A stretch of 64,000 bases of DNA from Chryseobacterium sp. OV279 (lineage in GTDB: Bacteria; Bacteroidota; Bacteroidia; Flavobacteriales; Weeksellaceae). The notes below the pieces were generated by a model. It worked only from the letters and a program-made list of their open reading frames with translations, did no database searches and was not told the DNA's origin. Of this stretch, positions 32,472 through 41,856 are shown one piece after another. The stretch's first letter is position 1, and each line of letters starts with the position of its first letter. Position numbers and translations under genes: made by a program. The DNA is taken from the NCBI RefSeq assembly GCF_900128945.1, contig NZ_FQUD01000002.1, positions 834,371 to 898,370 of the forward strand, in the 5' to 3' direction.

Positions 32472-32536
32472 GTTTTGGCTAAAGCCATTTGATTGTTTAT
32501 TAAAAGTAAAACGGGCTAAAGCCCGTTCCTATTGAA
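32472..32536 (-). repeat. GC-hairpin repeat with GGCTTTAGCC tail, copy C (reversed)
   Basis: GTTTTGGCTAAAGCC (32472-32486), spacer, ACGGGC taaa GCCCGT (32511-32526), then TCCTATTGAA. This is the reverse-complement order of copies A and B. Confidence 0.82.
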
Positions 32537-32593
32537 TATTTGTGTCATAGATATCTCATGTGTGTGATCTGTAGATGATTTATTTTAAATAAT

Positions 32594-33161
32594 GGATATG
32601 AAATTAACCACAGATTGCACAGATTTACACAGATGTTTATGGCAATCAAATCTGTATTATCAGCTAAATCTACGAGAAATTATATTTTTAGAACATATTA
32701 TTACGCATGAAAATTCGTGACATCCGTGCTAAAACATTCGTGTCATTCGTGTTTGAAAAATCAAACACGAATAATTTTTTTTACTGTTGAATTATAAAGT
32801 AAAATTAACCACAGATTGCAAGGATTGACACAGATGTTTGTGGTAATTAAATCTGCATTATCAGCTGAATCTGTGAGAAATTATATTTTTAGAACACATT
32901 ATTACGCATGAGAATTCGTGACGTCCGTGCTAAAACATTCGTGTCATTCGTGTTTGAAAAATCAAACAGGATAATTTTTTTTACTGTTGAATTATAAAGT
33001 AAAATTAACTACAGATTGCAAGGATTGACACAGATGTTTGTGGTAATTAAATCTGCATTATCAGCTGAATCTGCGAGAAATTCTATTTTTAAAACACATT
33101 ATTACGCATGAGAATTCGTGAAATTTGTGCTAAAATATTGGTGTTATTTGTGTTTAAAAAA
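32594..33161. repeat. Three tandem copies of a 200-bp non-coding unit
   Basis: The word ACAGATTGCA starts at 32610, 32811 and 33011, giving periods of 201 and 200 bp. The rest of each unit (CACAGATGTTTATGG..., AATCTGTATTATCAGCT..., ATTACGCATGAAAATTCGTG..., CATTCGTGTCATTCGTG) recurs in order with scattered changes. In unit 1, ATTCGTGTTTGA/TCAAACACGAAT forms a 12-bp hairpin, which is disrupted in units 2 and 3. The last unit runs into the 3' end of the convergent subtilase gene. No reading frame is shared. Confidence 0.9.
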
Positions 33162-34766
33162 TTATTCTTTTAAAAATTTCTCATAGAAAACCTGGTCCGT
33201 CGTCTGAATTTTCAGATAATAGGTTCCTTTCGGGAAATCTTCCACTTTTATAGATTTGAGTCCGGTATTTTTTCTAATCAGTTTTCCTAAATTATCATAG
33301 ACTTCCAGAGATCGGATATCCGCTTCAGAAGCAATATTCAAAATATTTTTTACAGGATTCGGGAAGATGGCAAATTTTTCTTTTTTTACGATTTCAGAAG
33401 TATTCAATGTCTGATTATAAACATTTCCAAAGTTCAGAATACCATAGCCCATCTGGTCCGTATGAGCCGGATAGAGAGAAGCGGTCTGCCTCAGTTTCGT
33501 TCTCATCTGATCCCTGTTCATAACAGGGAAGGCCTGAATAAAACATGCTACACCACCTGCAGCGATTGGAGTAGCTATGGAAGTTCCATTAACGGAAGTC
33601 AATGTACTGTTAGTAACCGTTGCAGAAGCTGTTCCCCTTGCGCTTGCATCAGGTTTTACTACACCTAAGGAGTTCGGACCATATGATGAAAATCCCGAGG
33701 AATTTCCTGCAGAATCTACTGAACCGATTGTGAAAACTTTAGCATTGTCAGCCGGAGTCAGAAGGTAGTGCCATGGCTGCACACCGGAATTTCCTGCGGC
33801 TGAAAGAACAAATATTCCTTTATTAACGGCTATTTCAGCGGCTCTTGCAATGAAGGAAGTTGTTCCGTTCATATCGGAATAGGTATAGCTGTATCGGGTG
33901 TCATCAAAAGTATTGTACCCAAGAGATGAGGTGATCATGTCAACGCCCTTTCTGTCTGCTTCTTCAGCTGCTTCTATCCAGTACAATTCCTCTTCCGGAA
34001 TTTCACCCACTGCATTTTCACTGCGGTAAAGATAAAAATCGGCATCGGGAGCGGATCCCACAAAAATATCTTTAATATAGCCTCCGATAGCTCCCAGAAC
34101 TGCAGATCCATGATTGCTGATGGAGGTATCGTAGACATTATTTGTTTTGGTCACAAAATCATACACCGCTTTGATCTGATTATTGGTACGTATTCTTTCG
34201 AAAGCAGATCCTGTATTCACAAAGGGAAATCCTGCATCAATAACTGCAATCGAAATTCCTGTTCCTGTAAATCCTGCTAAATGAAGCGGCCTCACGTTGA
34301 TCTGGTCGATTTGTGCGGAACCTGAGCCGTAATCAAAAACAGTCAGGTTTTTTTGGCTGGCAGAAGACATATTCCATTTGTCGTTGCCCGCTGTTTTGGT
34401 GATGGTAGGATGAGTTTTAGCAAAACGACCTACTGATGAAACATAAGGTTGTGCCTGCAGAATGGTGATCTGTGCGGGAGTGGCATTGACAGCTGCTCCG
34501 TTGAGCCATTTCGAGTAATCAATTACGGTAAAACCAAGATTCTGAAGGTTCTGAATATAGGACTGTTCGATAGGTGCATCCTGATCATTGAGCGGAATAC
34601 CCAGCGAAGTACGTCTGTTAAGGGATTTTTGGGTCAGTTCTGAAAGAGGATTGGCGTAAAAAGCAGCTTTGTTCGGTTTGCCTGAAAAATAAACAAAAAC
34701 AAGCTCTGTCTGCGCATTTACGGCGGAGTAACCCGCTAAAAGACAAATGAGTAAAAGTTTTTTCAT
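33162..34766 (-). CDS. Secreted subtilisin-like serine peptidase (S8) with T9SS domain
   Basis: 534 residues. It has a signal peptide (ends NAQ, residue 19) and a propeptide-like region, then the S8 domain with catalytic Asp177 (IAVIDAGFP), His219 (SNHGSAV), oxyanion Asn in SAAGNSGV and Ser396 (VNGTSIATPIAAG). The last ~75 residues (FPNPVKNILNI ... KGTYYLKIQT) form the C-terminal sorting domain of the type IX secretion system, so the enzyme should be secreted or surface-attached. The 3' end abuts the tandem repeats. Confidence 0.95.
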   Translation of the reverse strand: MKKLLLICLLAGYSAVNAQTELVFVYFSGKPNKAAFYANPLSELTQKSLNRRTSLGIPLNDQDAPIEQSYIQNLQNLGFTVIDYSKWLNGAAVNATPAQITILQAQPYVSSVGRFAKTHPTITKTAGNDKWNMSSASQKNLTVFDYGSGSAQIDQINVRPLHLAGFTGTGISIAVIDAGFPFVNTGSAFERIRTNNQIKAVYDFVTKTNNVYDTSISNHGSAVLGAIGGYIKDIFVGSAPDADFYLYRSENAVGEIPEEELYWIEAAEEADRKGVDMITSSLGYNTFDDTRYSYTYSDMNGTTSFIARAAEIAVNKGIFVLSAAGNSGVQPWHYLLTPADNAKVFTIGSVDSAGNSSGFSSYGPNSLGVVKPDASARGTASATVTNSTLTSVNGTSIATPIAAGGVACFIQAFPVMNRDQMRTKLRQTASLYPAHTDQMGYGILNFGNVYNQTLNTSEIVKKEKFAIFPNPVKNILNIASEADIRSLEVYDNLGKLIRKNTGLKSIKVEDFPKGTYYLKIQTTDQVFYEKFLKE

Positions 34767-34852
34767 AAAGTTATTTTGTATAAAGATAAAACAAAATCAA
34801 TAAAATTTTTGATAGGATTTTAAATTCCTTATTTTTACACAAATATTTATTT

Positions 34853-35977
34853 ATGAAAAAAATTCAGATGGTTGACTTGCAAAGTCAGTATTACAAAATA
34901 AAGAATGATGTAGACAATGCAGTTTTAAATGTAATGGATTCTGCGGCTTTTATCAACGGCCCTGAGGTAAAGTCTTTCCAGAATGAATTGGAATCTTATT
35001 TAGATGTAAAGCATGTGATCCCGTGTGCAAACGGAACGGATGCTTTACAGATCGCGCTGATGGCTTTGGACCTGAAAGAAGGTGATGAAGTGATCACAGC
35101 CGATTTTACTTTTGCCGCTACAGTAGAAGTTATTCATTTGCTTAAACTGAAATCAGTGCTGGTAGATGTAGATTACGATACATTCACAATCTCTACAGAA
35201 GAAATTAAAAAAGCGATTACGCCAAGAACTAAAGCGATCATTCCTGTACATATTTTCGGACAGTGTGCGAATATGGAGGAAATCCTTAAAATTGCCGAAG
35301 AGCACAACCTGTTTGTGATTGAAGACAATGCTCAGGCAATAGGTTCGGAGTTTACATTCTCAGACGGAACTCAAAAATATGCGGGAACTATGGCGACTGT
35401 GGGAACTACTTCATTTTTCCCTTCTAAAAATCTTGGATGTTATGGTGACGGAGGTGCTATTACGACCAACAATGATGAGCTGGCACACCGTTTAAGAGGA
35501 ATTGTAAACCACGGAATGTACGAAAGATATTACCATGATGAGGTAGGGGTGAATTCAAGACTGGACAGCATTCAGGCGGCGGTTTTAAGAAAAAAACTAC
35601 CCAATCTTGATTCTTACAACGATGCAAGAAGAAAGGCAGCTGATTATTATGACGAAGCTTTTGCAGGAATCGAAAATATTTTAACGCCAAAAAGAGCAGA
35701 AAACTCTACCCATGTATTCCACCAGTATACACTAAGAATTCTGAACGGAAAACGTAACGAACTTCAAAAGTTCCTTACAGAGAAAGAAATTCCGGCTATG
35801 ATTTATTATCCAGTAGCATTGAGAAAGCAGAAAGCATATTACCAGGAAAGTAATGATGCTGATTTTGTGAATACAGATAAGCTTCTTGAGCAGGTGATTT
35901 CTCTGCCAATGCACACTGAATTAGACGAAGAGCAGCTGAAGTATATCACGGATGCAGTACGTGAGTTTATGGGATAA
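34853..35977 (+). CDS. DegT/DnrJ/EryC1/StrS-family sugar aminotransferase
   Basis: 374 residues. This PLP-dependent aminotransferase acts on keto-sugar nucleotides for surface glycans. Lys192 (SFFPSKNLGCYGDGG) is the expected PLP Schiff-base lysine and Asp158 (VIEDNAQ) binds the ring nitrogen. The next gene begins three bases after the stop, so it leads a probable operon with a membrane protein, galE and a cytidylyltransferase. The sugar substrate is unknown. Confidence 0.94.
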   Translation: MKKIQMVDLQSQYYKIKNDVDNAVLNVMDSAAFINGPEVKSFQNELESYLDVKHVIPCANGTDALQIALMALDLKEGDEVITADFTFAATVEVIHLLKLKSVLVDVDYDTFTISTEEIKKAITPRTKAIIPVHIFGQCANMEEILKIAEEHNLFVIEDNAQAIGSEFTFSDGTQKYAGTMATVGTTSFFPSKNLGCYGDGGAITTNNDELAHRLRGIVNHGMYERYYHDEVGVNSRLDSIQAAVLRKKLPNLDSYNDARRKAADYYDEAFAGIENILTPKRAENSTHVFHQYTLRILNGKRNELQKFLTEKEIPAMIYYPVALRKQKAYYQESNDADFVNTDKLLEQVISLPMHTELDEEQLKYITDAVREFMG

Positions 35978-35980
35978 GGT

Positions 35981-36424
35981 ATGCTTCACGACGAAAGAAT
36001 ACTTAAGAATAAATTTGCTTATTTTTTTACAATTGTTTTTATTTTAGGTTGGATTATTTATTATGGAGTATTTGTAATTAATGTTTTACTTAAAGGTTAT
36101 AGATTAGTAGAAAAATACATTCAATTTAGAATTCCTGTTTATTTTTTAAACTTCATAGTATTTACATTATTGATTGTGACATTTGTACATGTTTTTAAAG
36201 AATCAAAAAAAATGTTTATGTATTTAAATGTTGCAGGGATTTCGATCATCATTTTAGGTTCTCTGAGCTTTTATATTAATTATGATGAGAAATGGGGAGC
36301 ATATATCTATTCTTTTTTATTTGGGCTTACTTTGTTTTTAATAGGACCCATATTACTTATAAATTACTTTAGACATAGGCCTGCGAAGAGCGAGATAGAC
36401 AACATAGGAACACACACAGATTAA
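35981..36424 (+). CDS. Small four-TM membrane protein
   Basis: 147 residues, not recognised. Four hydrophobic segments lie at about 13-38, 49-69, 76-97 and 108-131. It sits in the tight gap between a sugar aminotransferase (3 bp) and galE (18 bp), so it is cotranscribed with sugar-nucleotide genes. Base composition is more AT-rich than its neighbours. A role in glycan assembly is only a guess from context. Confidence 0.7.
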   Translation: MLHDERILKNKFAYFFTIVFILGWIIYYGVFVINVLLKGYRLVEKYIQFRIPVYFLNFIVFTLLIVTFVHVFKESKKMFMYLNVAGISIIILGSLSFYINYDEKWGAYIYSFLFGLTLFLIGPILLINYFRHRPAKSEIDNIGTHTD

Positions 36425-36442
36425 AAAAAATATAACAAAAAA

Positions 36443-37462
36443 ATGGCAGTACTTGTTACGGGCGGGCTCGGATACATCGGTTCCCATACAGTAGTTGAGC
36501 TTCTTAACGATGGTTTTGAAGTGGTTATTGTAGACGATTTATCCAACTCGGAAAGATTTATTTTAAAGAATATCGAAGAGATTACGGGCAAAAAGCCGTT
36601 TTTTTATCCTTTTGATTTAAGACGCAGAGAGCTCCTTACGCAGGTTTTTGATGCTCACCAGATCGAAGGATGTATCAATTTTGCAGCTTCCAAAGCAGTA
36701 GGAGAGAGCCAGGTAAAACCGGTGGATTATTATGAAAATAATTTATTCACACTGATCAATATTCTTCAGGAATTTAAAGAAAGAGGCCTCTCTAATTTTA
36801 TATTCAGTTCTTCCTGCACCGTCTATGGGCAGGCGGAAAAGATGCCGATCGATGAGAATACACCGCTGAAGCTTCCGGAAAGTGTTTACGGAAAGACCAA
36901 GCAGATGGGAGAACAGATTTTAACGGATTTTGCGAAAGCATACAACAGAAGAATCTCCCTTCTAAGGTATTTTAACCCGATAGGAGCCCATCCTTCAGGA
37001 AAACTGGGCGAACTACCAATGGGAGTTCCCAACAATCTGGTTCCTTACGTGATGCAGACTGCTGCGGGAATCCGTGAGAAACTGAATATCTGGGGCGATG
37101 ATTATGATACGGAAGACGGAACACCGGTCCGTGATTATATTTATGTTGTGGATCTTGCCAAGGCTCATGTAAGTGCCCTGAAAAAGCTGATGCAGAGTAG
37201 TGATGAAACAGTGATTGATATTTTTAACCTGGGAACAGGAAAAGGAGTGTCGGTACTGGAAGTGGTGAAAGCTTTCGAAACGGCTAATGATGTGAAAGTT
37301 CCTTATCAGATCTGTGCAAGAAGAGAAGGTGATATTACGGTGGCTTATGCCGATGTCCGCAAAGCTGAAAAAGAGCTTCACTGGAAATCGGAGACATCAC
37401 TGGAGGAGTCCTTGAGAACAGTCTGGAAATGGCAGCTGTATCTGGATGCTCAGACCGTTTAA
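36443..37462 (+). CDS. galE: UDP-glucose 4-epimerase
   Basis: 339 residues. This short-chain dehydrogenase-fold enzyme interconverts UDP-glucose and UDP-galactose (or the N-acetyl forms). It has the NAD loop GGLGYIGSH (7-15), Ser124, and the catalytic Tyr149/Lys153 (SVYGKTK), with NFAASKAVGES and RYFNPIGAHPSG as further family signatures. It is part of the sugar-nucleotide operon. Substrate preference cannot be read from sequence. Confidence 0.95.
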   Translation: MAVLVTGGLGYIGSHTVVELLNDGFEVVIVDDLSNSERFILKNIEEITGKKPFFYPFDLRRRELLTQVFDAHQIEGCINFAASKAVGESQVKPVDYYENNLFTLINILQEFKERGLSNFIFSSSCTVYGQAEKMPIDENTPLKLPESVYGKTKQMGEQILTDFAKAYNRRISLLRYFNPIGAHPSGKLGELPMGVPNNLVPYVMQTAAGIREKLNIWGDDYDTEDGTPVRDYIYVVDLAKAHVSALKKLMQSSDETVIDIFNLGTGKGVSVLEVVKAFETANDVKVPYQICARREGDITVAYADVRKAEKELHWKSETSLEESLRTVWKWQLYLDAQTV

Positions 37463-37575
37463 AAGAAGAACATAAAAACAGATTATAAAACAAATTACAA
37501 AATCTTTTCCTTCAGTCTTCACTTTTTTAAAGGTAAAGAAATGGTGACTGTCACGGAATTTTAATTGAAATTAGT

Positions 37576-38028
37576 ATGAAAACACAAAAAATAGGTATTA
37601 CATTTTCCTCATTTGACCTGCTTCATGCGGGACACATTAAAATGCTTGAAGAGGCTAAAACAGTGTGCGATTATTTAATTGTAGGGCTTCAGATCGATCC
37701 GTCTCACGACCGTCCGAATAAAAACAAGCCGAGCCAGACCATTGTAGAAAGATACATCCAGTTGAAGGCTGTCAATGCCGTAGACGAGATCATTCCCTAT
37801 TATACAGAAGAAGATCTTCAGGATATTTTAAAGTCTTTTGTGATCGATGTAAGGATCATTGGTGATGATTATATGGACAGAGATTTTACCGGTAAAAGGT
37901 ATTGTGAAGAGAAAGGAATTGAAATCTTTTACAATAAAAGAGATCACCGGTTTTCCACCAGCGACCTTAGAAGAAGAATCTACGAAGCTGAAAAAGAAAA
38001 ATTCGAACAGACTGAAACTGTAAAATAA
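37576..38028 (+). CDS. Cytidylyltransferase-like nucleotidyltransferase
   Basis: 150 residues. The nucleotidyltransferase H-x-G-H motif is at 17-20 (LLHAGH), the IVGLQIDPSHDRP segment follows, and the C-terminal STSDLRRRIYEAE holds the second nucleotide motif. This places it with glycerol-3-phosphate or similar cytidylyltransferases (TagD/RfaE-like). The neighbourhood suggests activation of a polyol or sugar phosphate for a surface polymer. It is followed by a bidirectional terminator. The exact substrate is not known. Confidence 0.88.
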   Translation: MKTQKIGITFSSFDLLHAGHIKMLEEAKTVCDYLIVGLQIDPSHDRPNKNKPSQTIVERYIQLKAVNAVDEIIPYYTEEDLQDILKSFVIDVRIIGDDYMDRDFTGKRYCEEKGIEIFYNKRDHRFSTSDLRRRIYEAEKEKFEQTETVK

Positions 38029-38030
38029 AA

Positions 38031-38062
38031 AAAATCCCGAAAATATTTTTCGGGATTTTTTT
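38031..38062. terminator. Bidirectional terminator
   Basis: AAAATCCCGAAAA pairs with TTTTTCGGGATTTT around a tiny loop, with A-rich and T-rich flanks. It separates the sugar-nucleotide operon from the convergent TonB receptor gene. Confidence 0.9.
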
Positions 38063-38076
38063 TATGGGTAATATGT

Positions 38077-40632
38077 TTACATTGGTCCTTGTTGGTCGTC
38101 GCCAGATGCATTGGAGTTGATATCTTTTTTCCTTTTAGGCTGTTCTACTTTCTCACCCTGCTTGAATCTGTAGGTAAGAGAAACTGAGAACTGTCTAGGT
38201 TGCCACTGCATATAAGAATCTCTTACGCTATTGGCTGTGTATGTTGTAGATCTCATGGATCTGGTATTGAAAATATCCTGAACATTAAAGGCTAAAGTTC
38301 CGTCCCCTTTCCAAATGGTTTTAGAAGCACCAAGACTGATGGCATACATGTCTTTTCTATCCTGATAGGCCGTTTTCTGGCCCCCTCTGTAGAATCCCTG
38401 TAGCTGGAAGCTGAATGTTTTATCTACTTTAATGGTTGAAGAAAGTCTCGCTCTTGTTGAAAAACCTTTACCATTAAAATCAGCAACAGCCTGAATAGGA
38501 TTACCATTTTTATCAAAGGTATCATATAGCGTGCTTCCTTTTGTATTATAGCCAAACAAGTCGACATTTCCTAAGAATTTCAACCAGCTTGTTGCATCCC
38601 AGTTGAAGTTTAAATCTAAACCAAAACGGTCATCCGTACCCAGGTTAATAGGTTTTGTATGAGATTCTATACGCTTTGGAGTAGTAATAACTCCATTTTC
38701 ATCTGTAGCCAAAATATTATACACTAACATTTTCGTGTCATCAGTCTGATGTCTGTAATATAGCGTAGGGTTAATCGTAAATTTCTTTTTTGAAATGCTG
38801 TACCCAAATTCAAAAGAGTCTACGTATGATGGGTTAAGATCAATGTTTCCGTCAAAAATATTTTGGTTATCATTATAACTCGGGTTAGGAATCATAAAGA
38901 ATGATCTTGGGCGGTCTATTCTTCTTGTGTAGTTTAATAGCAACTGATTATCCTTAGCGAATTCATAACTTAAATATACGCTTGGGAATAAGTTATTGTA
39001 ATTTTTATTAGTTGCAGGTACATTTTTCTTGGGGTCAAGACTTACGTAATTAATATCTACATTCGACAATTCATCTCTTACACCTACCTGATATCCTAAT
39101 TTTCCGATTTTACTTTTGAATTGCAAATAAAAAGCATTAAAAGTCTCCTTATATGTTGCATCATAAGTGTATGGCTTAAGAAAATCTAATGGCTTTGTTG
39201 TGGTGCTCTCACGAACATCATTGCTATAATCATTGGTATTGATATCAATTCTGTATCCTGCTTCTAATTTTGAATATTCACCAATAGGCAACTCATAATC
39301 AACCTTACCAATAACAGATCTGTTAGTGGTATGTTGATTAATGATATCTTTCAAATTATCAATAGTATCATCAATATTGGTATCGTTGTATGACCGGCTT
39401 CTCTGTAAACTTAATGATAATGATAAATTTTGTCCTTTATCATCAAATTTATGATCCAAACCAAAATCACCTTGAAAAGCCAGGTTGTTGTTGGTTCCGA
39501 AAGTACTTCTGTTTGATGTATAAAAAGCATTTTTAAAAGGAGTATAGAGATAATCAATATTTCCAAAATTTTCACTGTCAAAAGTTCTTACGGTTCCGGA
39601 TGCATTTACTGAGGTTTTTTCAGAAATGTCATAAACGATACCTGCAGAAGCGTTATAGTTGTTGTTTTTACTTTTAGTTTCAGAGTTAGTATTTCTTTGT
39701 ATCAGATCATCATTTAATACGGCATTGTTAAAATAATCATCGTTTCTACTGGTATTTTTAGATTCTCTGTAGCCACCACCGCCATTTAGAAACCATGTAA
39801 AGTTTCCTTTTCTCCAGTTAAGGTTGGCGTTCAGGTTGGTTTGGGGAAGGTATCCTAAAGTTCCGATAACACTACCATTGAAACCGGTCTTCTTGGTTTT
39901 CTTTAAAATAATATTCAGAATACCCGCTGTACCGCTTGCCTCAAATTTAGAAGAAGGATTCGTGATCACTTCAATTCTGTCGATCTGGTCTGCCGGGATA
40001 CTCTGAAGTGCATTGGCCCCATCATCTATTCCAAGAAGGGCAGATGGTTTTCCGTTAATCAGGAATCTTACATTCGAACTTCCTCTCATCGAAACAGTAC
40101 CGTCAGTATCCACAGAAACAGAAGGAACGTTAGAAAGAACATCCTGAAGGTTTCCTCCTTTACTTACAATATCCTGAGAAGGGTCGTACGTTCTTTTGTC
40201 AAGCTCTACTTTATAAGGTTTCGTTGAGGCTGCAGTAATCACTACTCCCTGGATTTCCTGTGTTTTACCATCAAGGCTGGTTGTCGCTTCAGGTTGTATA
40301 GATAAAGCGCCGATGTTTCCAGGGCCTGCAATATTTTTAGTAATAGTGCTCTTCTTGTAGTCGATGGCTTCTACGGTGATATCATAGTTTCCAGGAGCTA
40401 ATTCCAGTTTGTACTGTCCTTTTTCGTCGGTAAGTACAGCGTCGCTTAATGCTTTGTTCACTTTATTGCTGAACGTCACAGAAGCATAAGGAACCGGCTG
40501 GTTGTTTTTGTTGACAATCATTCCCGTAACGCCTGCTTTATCCTGCGCAAATGCCATGGCAGCTGCCGAAAGTACAAAAGTAAGTGCTAGCGTTTTTTTT
40601 GTGAAAATGTTGACAATTTCCGTCTGATTCAT
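38077..40632 (-). CDS. TonB-dependent receptor-like outer-membrane beta-barrel protein
   Basis: 851 residues. It has a signal peptide (ends AFAQ), a CarboxypepD-regulatory-like domain (about 30-105: GVTGMIVNKNNQPVPYASVTF), a plug domain with LQDVLSNVPSVSVDTDGTVSMRG and IDRIEVITNPSSKFEA, and a long barrel ending in FSVSLTYRFKQ. The extra charged tail is short. This is the outer_membrane_beta-barrel_3 type, not the SusC type; no SusD neighbour is present. The ligand is unknown. Confidence 0.9.
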   Translation of the reverse strand: MNQTEIVNIFTKKTLALTFVLSAAAMAFAQDKAGVTGMIVNKNNQPVPYASVTFSNKVNKALSDAVLTDEKGQYKLELAPGNYDITVEAIDYKKSTITKNIAGPGNIGALSIQPEATTSLDGKTQEIQGVVITAASTKPYKVELDKRTYDPSQDIVSKGGNLQDVLSNVPSVSVDTDGTVSMRGSSNVRFLINGKPSALLGIDDGANALQSIPADQIDRIEVITNPSSKFEASGTAGILNIILKKTKKTGFNGSVIGTLGYLPQTNLNANLNWRKGNFTWFLNGGGGYRESKNTSRNDDYFNNAVLNDDLIQRNTNSETKSKNNNYNASAGIVYDISEKTSVNASGTVRTFDSENFGNIDYLYTPFKNAFYTSNRSTFGTNNNLAFQGDFGLDHKFDDKGQNLSLSLSLQRSRSYNDTNIDDTIDNLKDIINQHTTNRSVIGKVDYELPIGEYSKLEAGYRIDINTNDYSNDVRESTTTKPLDFLKPYTYDATYKETFNAFYLQFKSKIGKLGYQVGVRDELSNVDINYVSLDPKKNVPATNKNYNNLFPSVYLSYEFAKDNQLLLNYTRRIDRPRSFFMIPNPSYNDNQNIFDGNIDLNPSYVDSFEFGYSISKKKFTINPTLYYRHQTDDTKMLVYNILATDENGVITTPKRIESHTKPINLGTDDRFGLDLNFNWDATSWLKFLGNVDLFGYNTKGSTLYDTFDKNGNPIQAVADFNGKGFSTRARLSSTIKVDKTFSFQLQGFYRGGQKTAYQDRKDMYAISLGASKTIWKGDGTLAFNVQDIFNTRSMRSTTYTANSVRDSYMQWQPRQFSVSLTYRFKQGEKVEQPKRKKDINSNASGDDQQGPM

Positions 40633-40802
40633 AAGGTATTGTTTGTGTAAAATCGTGAAAGTATAACTTATAACATTGTGAAATCATTAATTGGGTTGAT
40701 TTTCAAAATATTATAATTTATGTATTATTTATAGATGTATAAGTCGTATGTAAGTGTTAAAAGTTAATTATCGTATTGTTAAATAAAAGTTAAATTAGTT
40801 TT

Positions 40803-41828
40803 TTATTTTATATTTTTTGAATTCAGCCAGTCCTGATACGCTTTTGCATTGATGGCATGCTCTTCTGCGCTGGCTGTAAATTTATGATAGCCGAACCTCG
40901 CCGGATCTGCACACATAAATATATAATTGTTGTTTTCTGCATTTAAAACAGCATCTACAGAGTTTTTGTCTACTACACAAATCGGTCCCGGAGGAATTCC
41001 TTTATTAGCATAGGTATTATAAGGCGATGGAGTAGACAGGTGTTTGTAAAATACGCGTTTGATTTGCTCTTTAAAATTAGTCTGCTTGTTGATCGCATAA
41101 ATCACTGTTGGATCAGACTGAAGCTTCATTCCCTTTCTGTAACGGTTCAGGTATAATCCTGCAATCGTCTTCATCTCATCTTTTTTCCCTCCCGATTCTT
41201 TATAAACAATGGATGCCAAAGCATAAATCTGATCTCTGCTCAGACCCGACTGCTGTTCCTGATTCTTTCTGTCGCTCGTCCAGAACTCACTATACTGCTC
41301 ATCGAATTTTTTGAAAAACTCTCTCGGACTTACCGTCCAGAAGAAATTATACGTATCGATGAAGAAGTATTTCTTTAAATCCTCTGCATTTTTATATCCT
41401 TTCTCTACAGCTACCTGATTCAGATCATTCACGAAGTGTAAAGAATCAAGTTCCGTCTTTTTCGTCACCTTCCCGATCATCTGATACATATCCCCGAAAT
41501 CCCCGATTCTGAAACTGTTTTCAGACTGATTTCCGGCCTTGATCATATTCACAAGGTTGGTGTTTCCTGCTCCCGGTTGGAAATGGTAACGCCCCGGCTT
41601 GAAATACTGAGCAAGATCTTTATCCTTGGCCACAGCCTCGAATGCTTCTTTATCTTTTACATACGGGCCCACGGAGTCAAGGATCTGCTTAAAATCCGCT
41701 TTATGGGGAATTAAGACATAGCCATCCTTTTCTACGTTGTTACCGTAATATTTATTATAAAATCTCAAACCAAAAAATCCTGCCGCTCCAAAAACGATAA
41801 GAGCGATAACGAGAACAGTTTTTTTCAT
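40803..41828 (-). CDS. mltG: Endolytic murein transglycosylase
   Basis: 341 residues. MltG cuts nascent glycan strands and so sets peptidoglycan chain length. It has an N-terminal membrane segment (about 4-22) and a LysM-like region. The YceG catalytic domain carries Glu211 (ALASIVYKESGG) and the signature LYLNRYRKGMKLQSDPTVIYA. It lies 28 bp behind dapF on the same strand, so two cell-wall genes are cotranscribed. Confidence 0.95.
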   Translation of the reverse strand: MKKTVLVIALIVFGAAGFFGLRFYNKYYGNNVEKDGYVLIPHKADFKQILDSVGPYVKDKEAFEAVAKDKDLAQYFKPGRYHFQPGAGNTNLVNMIKAGNQSENSFRIGDFGDMYQMIGKVTKKTELDSLHFVNDLNQVAVEKGYKNAEDLKKYFFIDTYNFFWTVSPREFFKKFDEQYSEFWTSDRKNQEQQSGLSRDQIYALASIVYKESGGKKDEMKTIAGLYLNRYRKGMKLQSDPTVIYAINKQTNFKEQIKRVFYKHLSTPSPYNTYANKGIPPGPICVVDKNSVDAVLNAENNNYIFMCADPARFGYHKFTASAEEHAINAKAYQDWLNSKNIK

Positions 41829-41856
41829 TATTAAAAAGTTGATTAAAAGTTTGTTT

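Noticed and set aside
32594..33161. Protein-coding origin of the tandem 200-bp units
   Set aside because: No frame stays open across the units and their length is not a multiple of three (200/201).
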